A DNA stretch of 64,000 nt from NCBI RefSeq assembly GCF_014654205.1, contig NZ_BNAW01000004.1, positions 1 to 64,000 on the forward strand, given 5' to 3'. Of the stretch, positions 8,445 to 15,996 are shown piece after piece (the first letter of the stretch is position 1; every line of letters begins with the position of its first letter). Source of the stretch: Amycolatopsis bullii. Lineage in GTDB: Bacteria; Actinomycetota; Actinomycetes; Mycobacteriales; Pseudonocardiaceae. A program made the position numbers and the translations under genes. The notes under the pieces were generated by a model that did not search any database, was not told the origin of the DNA, and saw nothing but the letters and a program-made list of their open reading frames with translations.

Positions 8445-10109
8445 ATGGCGATCTCGCGCAGGACCTTCATCGGCTCGGCCGCAGCAGCGTCGGCCTGGGG
8501 CGCGCTGACCCTCGCCGGAGCGCGGGAGGCCACCGCCGCGGCCAGCCCGCCGGGAGACGTGGTCGGCAAGATCACCGTCGGGTACCAAGGCTGGTTCGCC
8601 TGCGCCGGCGACGGCGCGCCGATCAACGGCTGGTGGCACTGGAGCCAGGACTGGAGCCGCACGCCGTCGCCGTCGAACAACGTCATCAAGGCTTGGCCGG
8701 ACATGCGGGAGTACACGCGCACGTACCCGACCGCCTACGGCACCCTCGGCGACGGCCGGCCCGCCACGCTCTTCTCGTCCTACGACCAGCAGACCGTGGA
8801 CACGCACTTCCGGTGGATGCAGCAGAACGGCTGCGACACCGCCGCCCTGCAGCGCTTCAACCCCAACAGCAGCGAAGGCCCCACGCGCGACGCGATGGCC
8901 GCGAAGGTCCGCAGTGCCGCCGAGGCACACGGGCGGAAGTTCTACATCATGTACGACGCCACCGGCTGGGCGAACATGCAGACGGAGATGAAGGCCGACT
9001 GGTCGGCGAAGATGTCCGCGCACACCGCGTCGCCCGCCTACGCTCGCCAGAACGGCAAACCGGTGGTCTGCATCTGGGGTTTCGGCTACAACGACGCCAA
9101 CCATCCGTGGGACGCCGCTGCCTGCCTCGACGTCGTCGACTGGTTCAAAGCGCAGGGCTGTTACGTCATCGGCGGCGTGCCGCGGGAATGGCGCACCGGC
9201 GACGGCGGTTCGCGACCCGGCTTCAGCGGCGTCTACCACGCGTTCGACATGATCTCGCCGTGGATGGTCGGCGCCATCGGCGACGTGGCCGGCTCCGACT
9301 GGACGTACCAGAACCTCACCGTGCCCGACCAAGCCGACTGCACCGCCCACGGCATCGACTACCAGCCGTGCGTGCTGCCCGGTGACGTCTCCGCGCGCCA
9401 GCGGGCCCACGGCGACTTCATGTGGCGCCAGTTTTACAACATGGTGCGCGCCGGCGTGCAGGGCATCTACATCTCGATGTTCGACGAGTACGGCGAAGGC
9501 AACCAGATCGCCAAGACCGCGGAGAACGCCGCGATGACCCCCGCCGGTTCCGGCTTGCTCGCCCTCGACGAAGACGGGACGGCGTGCTCGTCGGACTACT
9601 ACCTGCGGCTGACCGCCGACGGCGGCCGCATGCTCAAGGGTCAGCTGCCCCTCACGGCGATCCGCCCGACCGCTCCCCTGCCGGCCACCGGCGGCGGCCC
9701 GGCCGACCTGGCCCGCGGCCGCACGACCACCGAAAGCAGTCACACCCAGAACTACGGGGCGGCGAACGCCGTCGACGGAAACCCCGACACGTACTGGGAA
9801 AGCGCGAACAACGCGTTCCCCCAGTGGCTGCAGGTGGACCTGGGCGCGGCAGTCCCGGTGACGCGGATCGTGGCAGCGGTCCCGCCGTCGTGGGGCGCCC
9901 GGACACAGACGCTGACCCTGTCCGGCTCCGTCGACGGCACGGCGTTCGACACGCTCGTCCCCGCAGCCGGGTACACCTTCGACCCCGGGCGAGGCAACAC
10001 CGTCACGATCACCATCCCGGCCGGCAGCCACCGCTTCCTGCGCCTGACGTGCAGCGGCAACACCGGGTGGCCCGCCGGCCAGATCGCCCGCTTCGAGGTG
10101 TACGCCTGA
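8445..10109 (+). CDS. Tat-exported glycoside hydrolase (GH71/GH99-like) with C-terminal discoidin/CBM32 domain
   Basis: 554 residues from the ATG at 8445, preceded by GGGAGGAA. Residues 4-10 (SRRTFIG) plus a hydrophobic stretch and an alanine-rich cleavage region form a twin-arginine signal. Residues about 40-395 form a (beta/alpha)8-like domain with VGYQGWFACAGDG, QRFNPNS and a C-terminal ISMFDEYGEG acidic motif, as in GH71/GH99-like enzymes acting on alpha-linked polysaccharides. Residues about 425-554 are an F5/8 type C (discoidin) sugar-binding module (DGNPDTYWES, QWLQVDLGA). It probably degrades fungal or plant polysaccharide outside the cell. The exact specificity cannot be assigned. 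Confidence 0.82.
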   Translation: MAISRRTFIGSAAAASAWGALTLAGAREATAAASPPGDVVGKITVGYQGWFACAGDGAPINGWWHWSQDWSRTPSPSNNVIKAWPDMREYTRTYPTAYGTLGDGRPATLFSSYDQQTVDTHFRWMQQNGCDTAALQRFNPNSSEGPTRDAMAAKVRSAAEAHGRKFYIMYDATGWANMQTEMKADWSAKMSAHTASPAYARQNGKPVVCIWGFGYNDANHPWDAAACLDVVDWFKAQGCYVIGGVPREWRTGDGGSRPGFSGVYHAFDMISPWMVGAIGDVAGSDWTYQNLTVPDQADCTAHGIDYQPCVLPGDVSARQRAHGDFMWRQFYNMVRAGVQGIYISMFDEYGEGNQIAKTAENAAMTPAGSGLLALDEDGTACSSDYYLRLTADGGRMLKGQLPLTAIRPTAPLPATGGGPADLARGRTTTESSHTQNYGAANAVDGNPDTYWESANNAFPQWLQVDLGAAVPVTRIVAAVPPSWGARTQTLTLSGSVDGTAFDTLVPAAGYTFDPGRGNTVTITIPAGSHRFLRLTCSGNTGWPAGQIARFEVYA

Positions 10110-10116
10110 GGCGCTG

Positions 10117-10597
10117 TCAGCCCTTCAGGCGGAGGAACAAGGCCTCGGAGATTCCCCGGTCGATCGCGGTCCGCAAAACCGCGGTCGTGGAGGAAGTGCA
10201 GCACCGGTTCGTACGTGGGATCTCCGAGGTACCGGCCATTGTTGTCGGCCGGCAGGAATCCGGAGGCTCGGGTGTGCAGGCCTCGGTCGCCTTCATGTAC
10301 GCGAACTTAACACCCTTCGCCGCCACCCCGGGGCCAGTCCACGGTCTTCTGGTAGCGGCTGACGTCCAACCCCGGCAAACCGTCCGGCGCAACCGCACTG
10401 ACCGACGCCGTCCGCCGGCCGACCGCGCCGGCCCTCTCGGAAACCGGGACGGACAAACCCAGGAAGTCCGCTTGGGGATGCAGCCCGCCGAACCCGGTGG
10501 CCGCCGACGCCTGGCAAGGCCCGGCTGCCAGCGTCCCGGCGAAAACCACCGCCGCCACACCGGTGCCGGCCACTGCGTGCATTGAGCGGAATTTCAC
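10117..10597 (-). pseudogene. Remnant of a secreted GH25-type lysozyme
   Basis: A GTG at 10597 with AGAGGG upstream begins a good signal peptide (KFRSMHAVAGTGVAAVVF, ending ASA). The GH25 opening LPGLDVSRYQKTVDWPR follows. An extra G in the run 10330-10333 then shifts the frame. In the next frame VAAKGVKFAYMKATE, the typical second GH25 strand with its catalytic-site region, is readable, but after that the family sequence is lost. The remainder (about 10117-10260) is unrelated or scrambled, so at least two thirds of the ~200-residue catalytic domain is missing. I read it as a decayed, non-functional muramidase gene, convergent with the glycoside hydrolase. Confidence 0.7.
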
Positions 10598-10629
10598 GAA
10601 TAGCCCTCTGCCAGTCAGCCGTTCTTGGA

Positions 10630-10902
10630 CTACTGCCATCCTCCGAACCACCAAGGCACGTCCGACTCGCCGAAGAGCATCACGTACGTGGACACCGGGA
10701 ACCGACCGTCCGGCGGATGGAAGCCCACCGTCGTCTCGACCTCTTCGCCACTGAGCAAGGTCAGCCCGGCATCGCGGAGCAGCTCGATGATCCGCTTCTC
10801 CTCCGCCGACCTGTCCTCACTGGAACCGGTGACCACGTCAGCGCGCGCCAATTCGCGACCGACATCGCTGTACGTCAGCAACGAGTACGGCCCCACCGCC
10901 AA
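10630..10902 (-). CDS. Small hypothetical protein, possibly 5'-truncated
   Basis: About 90 residues from a TTG at 10902. No convincing ribosome-binding site or ATG/GTG is present. The frame stays open upstream to a stop at 10962, and this stretch would add a hydrophobic WSLWLLAVGPYSLL segment, so the true N-terminus may be a membrane helix that was lost. The C-terminal part (about residues 20-90) is a mixed charged domain with EEKRIIELLRDAGLTLL and a WW pair near the end. I do not recognise the family. It sits between two pseudogenes, back to back with the EccC fragment, in a degraded stretch. Confidence 0.4.
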   Translation of the reverse strand: MAVGPYSLLTYSDVGRELARADVVTGSSEDRSAEEKRIIELLRDAGLTLLSGEEVETTVGFHPPDGRFPVSTYVMLFGESDVPWWFGGWQ

Positions 10903-10916
10903 CAGCCACAGCGACC

Positions 10917-11606
10917 ATGCTTTCTGACTGGCCGCTGTTGCGCCCGGTGTACCTGGATTTCACGGCGGATCCGCACTTCGTCGCGTTCGGTGACGTGGAG
11001 TCCGGGAAGAGTTCGTTAGCTGCGCGCGATCGCGTCCGGGATCACCTCGGCGTACACGCCGGAGGAAGCGACGATCATCGCGGCGGGCTACCGCCGGGGT
11101 CTCCTGGGCGCGGTGGCGGAGTCCGCACCTGCTCGGCTACGCCGGCTCAGAGGGCAAGCTAACGGACCTGATCGGCGAGTGCGCCCAGGCGATACGCAAC
11201 CGCCTGCCGGGCCCGGAGGTGACGCCGGAGCAGCTGCGGAACCGCTCGTGTGGCGCGGGCCTGAGCTGTTCGTGCTGCTGGAAGACTACGAACTGGTGGC
11301 GACGGTCGGGCGGAACCCCTTGCAGCCGTTGCTGGAGTTCCTGCAGCAGGCCCGCGACATCGGGTTGCACCTGGTGATCGTGCGCGGGTCCGGTGGTGCC
11401 GGGCGGGCGTTGTTCGAGCCGGTGCTGCAGCGGTTGCGGGAGCTGGACTCGCCGGGGTTGATCATGTCGGGGGCGACGGACGAGGGCGCGTCGCTGGCGG
11501 ACGTGAAGCCGTCACCCCAGCCGCCAGGCCGGGGAATGCTGGTACCCCGACGGCATGGGACCGGCCTGGTCCAGGTGGCGTGGAGGAAACAGGCGGAGTC
11601 CTGGCT
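10917..11606 (+). pseudogene. EccC (type VII secretion ATPase) C-terminal fragment, multiply frameshifted
   Basis: Reading across three frames recovers the third FtsK/SpoIIIE ATPase domain of EccC. First comes PVYLDFTADPHFVAFGD with Walker A ESGKSSL (about 10945-11020). Then TPEEATIIAAGYRRGLLGAVAES (next frame), LLGYAGSEGKLTDLIGEC (third frame), and finally GPELFVLLEDYELVA with PLLEFLQQARDIGLHLVI and the terminal PPGRGMLVPRRHGTGLVQVA. At least three frameshifts separate these pieces and the first two ATPase domains are absent. It is therefore a dead 3' fragment of a type VII secretion gene. The 3' end overlaps the start of the next minus-strand gene region. Confidence 0.8.
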
Positions 11607-11954
11607 TCAGGGAGCGGCTTCGACCACCACGTCTCGACCGAGCTCACTGTCGTAGTACACGACCCGCCAGTCAGGACCCACCTGAGCCCGCACCTGTCCC
11701 GCCAGGTGGCGACCCTCGGCCACGAACGCCTGCTCGACGGCTTCCGACTGGAAGCCCGAAGCGATCGGGTCGTCCCGGTTCAGGGTCGCGGTGTACTCGT
11801 CGGCCCAGCGGTTCAAGTCGCGCACGAGAGCCGGGCTCAACCCCAGCCGGCCATCCGCTGGGTCGACGTTTTCGGTACCCGACCCCGCGGACACCCACAG
11901 CGCCCAGCAGTCGTAATCCGCTAGGACCCGAAGAACCTTATCCGTTGTCACCAC
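11607..11954 (-). CDS. Putative immunity protein coupled to the ALF-repeat toxin
   Basis: 115 residues, soluble and acidic, without signal peptide or membrane segments. The start is a GTG at 11954 or the next codon, GTG 11951. The latter gives a GTGA overlap with the stop of the large upstream gene (11948-11950), so translation is coupled. A small acidic single-domain protein placed immediately 3' of a polymorphic-toxin-like gene is the standard arrangement for an immunity gene; this is inference from position. I do not recognise its family. Visible features are YDCWALWVSAGSGTENV, LVRDLNRWADEYTATLN and WRVVYYDSELGRDVVVE. Alternatively it is a conserved protein of unrelated function. Confidence 0.6.
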   Translation of the reverse strand: MVTTDKVLRVLADYDCWALWVSAGSGTENVDPADGRLGLSPALVRDLNRWADEYTATLNRDDPIASGFQSEAVEQAFVAEGRHLAGQVRAQVGPDWRVVYYDSELGRDVVVEAAP

Positions 11955-14900
11955 GAACCCACCGGATTGGCCCCGACGATAAATCCGTTGCTCCCGACCG
12001 TGATGGCCAAGCGGTACTCCTTGCCCTTGTAGGTAAACTGGTAGATCGGACGTCCCGTACCCTTCCCTTGGTAGCCGACTATACGGCCGGTGGCAGCACC
12101 AGTCAGAACGAACTCTCCGATCTCCTCCTGTGGGATGCTGAGCTGCGCGAACTCGTCACCGTGACGCAGGATGTGGATCAAGCCTGCACCGTCGTTCCCG
12201 GTTTCGAGGAAGATAAGCTTCCCATCCGCGTTGAGCTGCAAGCCGACCAGGTTCTCGCGGGTGAACTTCACCCCGCTGACGGAAAGCTGCTCCAGCAGCT
12301 GCGGGTCGAGCATGGATCGTGGCCGAGACATCGTGTCGGCAACCGCACCCACGTTGACTTCGGCGTCTATGCCGGCTTGCTCGAACAGTCCAGCCACCCG
12401 GGAGGTGACGAGGGCATCTCCGGTGGCGATGGCCATCCAGGAGGTGAAAGCCGTTCCCTCGGGAATGATCGACGCAGCCAACAGAGCACAAGGCTCGAAA
12501 GCAGCGCACAGCGTGCCCGCGAGTAGCGCGGTTTCCGTGGTTGCCAGTGCGCCGTAGATCGCACCGAGTTCGTTGAGGGCGTGCGCCACTACCGTGAAAG
12601 CCAGATCGGTGGCGAAGGTGGGGCTCGTCTCGGCGGCGAAGCAATGCTGCTGGAACGCACGTCCCATGTTTTCGGTGTGGCGGCAGAGCCAGTCGTTGTC
12701 CAGGATGCGCATCGCTTGGTCGGCGTCGGGCATTTGCGCGAACTGGATGCACTCGTCGTAGCCAATGCCACCAAGCAGGCTCTTGCAGTGCAAGAGGATG
12801 AGCCCGTGGGCTTCCTCCTGCTTCCGCTTGACCGTGGCCAGCGCCGCCGACACCGCGTCGTTCGCCGCCGTCTTCGCCTTCTCGGCGTTGCCTCCGGCCG
12901 CCACTGCGCTGTTGAACGCGTCGCGGGCAGAACCATACGCGTCCGAGGCCATTCGTGCGGCGAAGTTCGCCGACGAGTTCGCCCACGCCGCCGACATCGC
13001 GGCTTTGCGCGACGACGTCCGTGCGTTCGCCGCGGCCGTGTTGGCGGTCGCGGCGGAGTGCGCCGCGCGGGTGGCGGCGTCCTGGGCCGCCACGGCCGAC
13101 TCATGGGCTCGTTGGGCGTTGGTAGCGGCGGCCTGTCGATCGGTTTCGGCTTGCCGGGCATAGCCCTCGGCCGCGGCGGCAGCACCGCGGGCGGTGGCGG
13201 CGACCTGCTGGGCCAGGTCCGCGTTCTGGGCCGCGGTCTGCGCCGTCTGCATCGCCTGAGCGAGGTAGCCGGAGACCTGGGCGTCGTGGGCGGCGTTGTC
13301 CTGGTCCCGCTGGGCTGCGACGTATTGGCCCGAGACAAGGAAGTCCCGGACCATCGCGGGAGTGCCGTCCAGCGCGATCTGAGCGGCCGCTTTCAGTTCC
13401 GGCCCGCTGGTGTCGGCGGCGTAGATCTGGTTGGCCTTGATCAGGTCGTCGTTGATCGCGTTCGCGGTCTTGCCAGCATCGAGGAACTGCCGGAGGGCCT
13501 GATCGGTATCCGCGTCCAGGGCCTGCTGCGCCGCAGCCTGGGTCGCGAAGTTCCCTTCACGCTGGGCTTCGGCGAAGATCTGGTCGACAGCGATCCGGTC
13601 GTCAACTTCGCGGTCGGGGTAGTTTTGACTGCGCAGGAACGCCTGGACATCGGCGTCGCTCCCGGCCAGGGCGGTGTCGGCGGCCTTCTTGAAGCCGTCG
13701 GGTGCGGTTCGCTCGAGGTTGACCAGGGTGACGCGGTCGTCCTGGCCGGCGGCGATCGTGAGGCCGGTGCGGATGAAGTCCATCACGATGATGTCCGGGC
13801 TTGCCAGGGCGTTCTGGGCGGCGGCTTGAGTCCAGGGGCCGCCGCTGTTAGCCAGGGCCAGGGCCGCTTTGCGGGCGTCGGACACAGCGAGAGCAGGGTT
13901 GGTGCCCGGGGCGGTCGCTTCGGCGATCAGCCGATTCGTCTCGGCCGTCCGCAGGTCGTTCTGGGTCTTATTCCACCGATCGGCGATGGAGATCTGGTCG
14001 GCTGCGGCGCTCAGGTGGAGGGCGAGTTCGTCGTCGCGTTCGAATTGGGCGGCGAGGCGAGCGGCGTCGGCGGTCCGGGCGGCGTCGTAGACGGTCTTGG
14101 CCTGGGTGGCTGCGGTGACGGCGGCTTGAGCAGCCTGGCTCGCGGCGTTGGCGTGTGTGGTGGCGAGACCGGCCGCTTCGGTGGCGTTGTGGGCGTGGTT
14201 GGCCGCGTCGAGTGCGGCTGCTGCGGCGGCGTCGGCGTCGGTGGCGGCTCGTTCCGCGGCGGCTTGGGCGGCGTAGGCAGCGTTGGCCGCGGTGTCGGCG
14301 AACGCGCTCGCGGCCTGCGCCGCTCGTGTGGCGCGGGCGGCGCTGGCGGCCGCGCTGGCTGCGGCCTGCCGGGCCTTGGCGGCCTGAGCCTGGGCCACGG
14401 CGGAGTTCTTGCTGGCCGCCTCGGCCGCACGGGCCGCGGCAGCGGCGTTGTTCCCAGCCGAACCCGCCGCCGAGATCGCGTTCTTGGCCGCGGTAATCGC
14501 GTCACCGGCGGACTTGGCGGCCGCGGCCGCGTCTCGGGCGCCTTGTGCGGCGGCTCGTGCGGTTTCCGCATCCTGGCGAGCCGTATCGGCGTTCTGCGCA
14601 TCTGTCGCCGCGGCCGAGGCGGACTTGTAGGCCTGGGACGCGGCCTGTCCGGCCTTGGTCGCCGCGGTCGCCGCGCGCGTTGCGGCACCGGAGGCAACCC
14701 GGGCGGCGACACTGGCCGCGTTCGCCGCACCGACGGCTTCCCGCGCGGCCGACGCAGCCTTGTCCGCGGCGTCCGCGGCCTGCGCCGCCGCGGCACTCGC
14801 CGCGTTTGCGTCGTTGTGGGCGTTGGCGCTCGCGGTCGCGGCCGCCTCGGCGGCTTGTTTGGCCAGCTGCGCTTCGGTCACCGCACGGGCGGAGGCCTCC

Positions 14901-15685
14901 TTGGACGCCTCGGTTTCTCTCGCTGCTTCTTCGCCGGCGTCCTTGGCTGCCGCGGCCAGCTGCGCGATCGTGGCCGTTTCCAGATCGTGGGCTTCGGCGA
15001 TCTCCCGGTCGTGGTTGAGGAACTGGGCGTAGGCCTCGAGGGTGTCGGCGTCGAGGGCCCGCTGCGCGGCCACGCGGGTCTCCGGCCCGCCGGCAGCGAA
15101 GGCCTGGTCGACCCGGATCCGCTGGTCGACCTCGTAGGGAGCCTTCCAACCGGCATCGAGGAAGTCCTGGATGGCGTCGTCGGTGTCGGCATCCAACGCC
15201 ACCTGCGCGGCCTTCTGCAGTTCCGGGCCGCCGGCCGCGAGCATCTGGTCGACGTGGATGCGCCGATCCACGCTCGCGGGCAGTTGCCAGCCCGAGGACA
15301 GGAACGCGGAGACTGCTGCGTCGTCAGTGGCGTCGAGGGCGCGCTGGGCGGCGTCCTTGATGGTCGGGCCGCCGGCGGCCAGCATCCGGTTCACGCTGAT
15401 CCGGTCGTCGACCTTGCGATCCAGGGGCAGCTTGACGGTCAGGAACGCCGTGATGTCGGCGTCAGTGCCGATCAGCGCCGCCGCCGCATCCGCCTTCACT
15501 GTCGGGCCGCCCAGCCGCCACAGCTGCAGCACCCGATCGCGGTCGGTCATCGGCGGAGCGGGGGCGTCCGGCGGAGGCTCCGACTCAGCCAGCGCAGCCG
15601 GCGCGGTCAACGTCCCCGCAAACAACGCGATCACCAGCAAGACCAGCCCGGCAACAGACCGTCCCGAGTCTCGGCGCGCGAACAT
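11948..15685 (-). CDS. Secreted ALF-repeat, alanine-rich coiled-coil protein with nuclease-like C-terminus (polymorphic toxin candidate)
   Basis: 1245 residues. A signal peptide spans residues 1-33. ALF short repeats (about 40-235) read 'VDxRIxVDQMLAAGGPxxxxAAQxALDA' with 'FLxxGW'. A very alanine-rich coiled coil covers about 245-560. A second ALF block (about 605-790) and second coil (about 800-955) follow. Next are a cysteine-containing segment (LLHCKSLLGGIGYDECIQF), a hydrophobic pretoxin-like region (about 1028-1098) and a compact final domain (about 1140-1245). That last domain has GLIHILRHGDEF, GRIVGYQGKG, PIYQFTYKGKEYRLAI and NGFIVGANP, a pattern resembling BECR-fold (barnase/EndoU/colicin E5/RelE) ribonuclease toxins. 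The toxin reading is inference; the ALF repeats are family recognition. An overlapping downstream gene would be the immunity factor. Confidence 0.75.
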   Translation of the reverse strand: MFARRDSGRSVAGLVLLVIALFAGTLTAPAALAESEPPPDAPAPPMTDRDRVLQLWRLGGPTVKADAAAALIGTDADITAFLTVKLPLDRKVDDRISVNRMLAAGGPTIKDAAQRALDATDDAAVSAFLSSGWQLPASVDRRIHVDQMLAAGGPELQKAAQVALDADTDDAIQDFLDAGWKAPYEVDQRIRVDQAFAAGGPETRVAAQRALDADTLEAYAQFLNHDREIAEAHDLETATIAQLAAAAKDAGEEAARETEASKEASARAVTEAQLAKQAAEAAATASANAHNDANAASAAAAQAADAADKAASAAREAVGAANAASVAARVASGAATRAATAATKAGQAASQAYKSASAAATDAQNADTARQDAETARAAAQGARDAAAAAKSAGDAITAAKNAISAAGSAGNNAAAAARAAEAASKNSAVAQAQAAKARQAAASAAASAARATRAAQAASAFADTAANAAYAAQAAAERAATDADAAAAAALDAANHAHNATEAAGLATTHANAASQAAQAAVTAATQAKTVYDAARTADAARLAAQFERDDELALHLSAAADQISIADRWNKTQNDLRTAETNRLIAEATAPGTNPALAVSDARKAALALANSGGPWTQAAAQNALASPDIIVMDFIRTGLTIAAGQDDRVTLVNLERTAPDGFKKAADTALAGSDADVQAFLRSQNYPDREVDDRIAVDQIFAEAQREGNFATQAAAQQALDADTDQALRQFLDAGKTANAINDDLIKANQIYAADTSGPELKAAAQIALDGTPAMVRDFLVSGQYVAAQRDQDNAAHDAQVSGYLAQAMQTAQTAAQNADLAQQVAATARGAAAAAEGYARQAETDRQAAATNAQRAHESAVAAQDAATRAAHSAATANTAAANARTSSRKAAMSAAWANSSANFAARMASDAYGSARDAFNSAVAAGGNAEKAKTAANDAVSAALATVKRKQEEAHGLILLHCKSLLGGIGYDECIQFAQMPDADQAMRILDNDWLCRHTENMGRAFQQHCFAAETSPTFATDLAFTVVAHALNELGAIYGALATTETALLAGTLCAAFEPCALLAASIIPEGTAFTSWMAIATGDALVTSRVAGLFEQAGIDAEVNVGAVADTMSRPRSMLDPQLLEQLSVSGVKFTRENLVGLQLNADGKLIFLETGNDGAGLIHILRHGDEFAQLSIPQEEIGEFVLTGAATGRIVGYQGKGTGRPIYQFTYKGKEYRLAITVGSNGFIVGANPVGSW

Positions 15686-15996
15686 CCCTCAGCCCCCACA
15701 TCTGAACCGTCACCCGTACCGCCGAATGGCGTATACAGCCCCCGAAAACCGCCGCAAAAACGACAGTATCGCTCACGCTAACCACCGACCACGACGCGTG
15801 AAACATGAGCTAGATCACCGCCGGTCCCAGAAAAAAATGTCCGCCTCTTCGCGATAGAGCTGGACGACGTTCACCTCGCAGGCCCAGTAAACGGATAAAT
15901 CGGACATGGGTGCCGGGGTGCTTTCGCGGTGCCGACGGACGTCATGTCGCGGCCGAAGTGAACAGAGCGTCGCATCCGACACAACGAGGGGGACTC
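15686..15996. promoter_or_regulatory. Divergent intergenic region between the ALF-repeat gene and the pseudoprotease gene
   Basis: 311 bases, locally AT-richer than the flanking genes, between two divergently transcribed secreted-protein genes. It must hold both promoters. I see no clear operator palindrome. The plus-strand gene has a GAGGGGGA ribosome-binding site about 7 bases before ATG 15997. Confidence 0.5.

Noticed and set aside
12581-15781. 1066-codon open frame on the plus strand opposite the ALF-repeat gene
   Set aside because: It is the antisense shadow of a GC- and alanine-rich gene: Gly/Arg/Val-only composition, no domain, no start signal. The minus-strand frame has signal peptide and ALF repeats.
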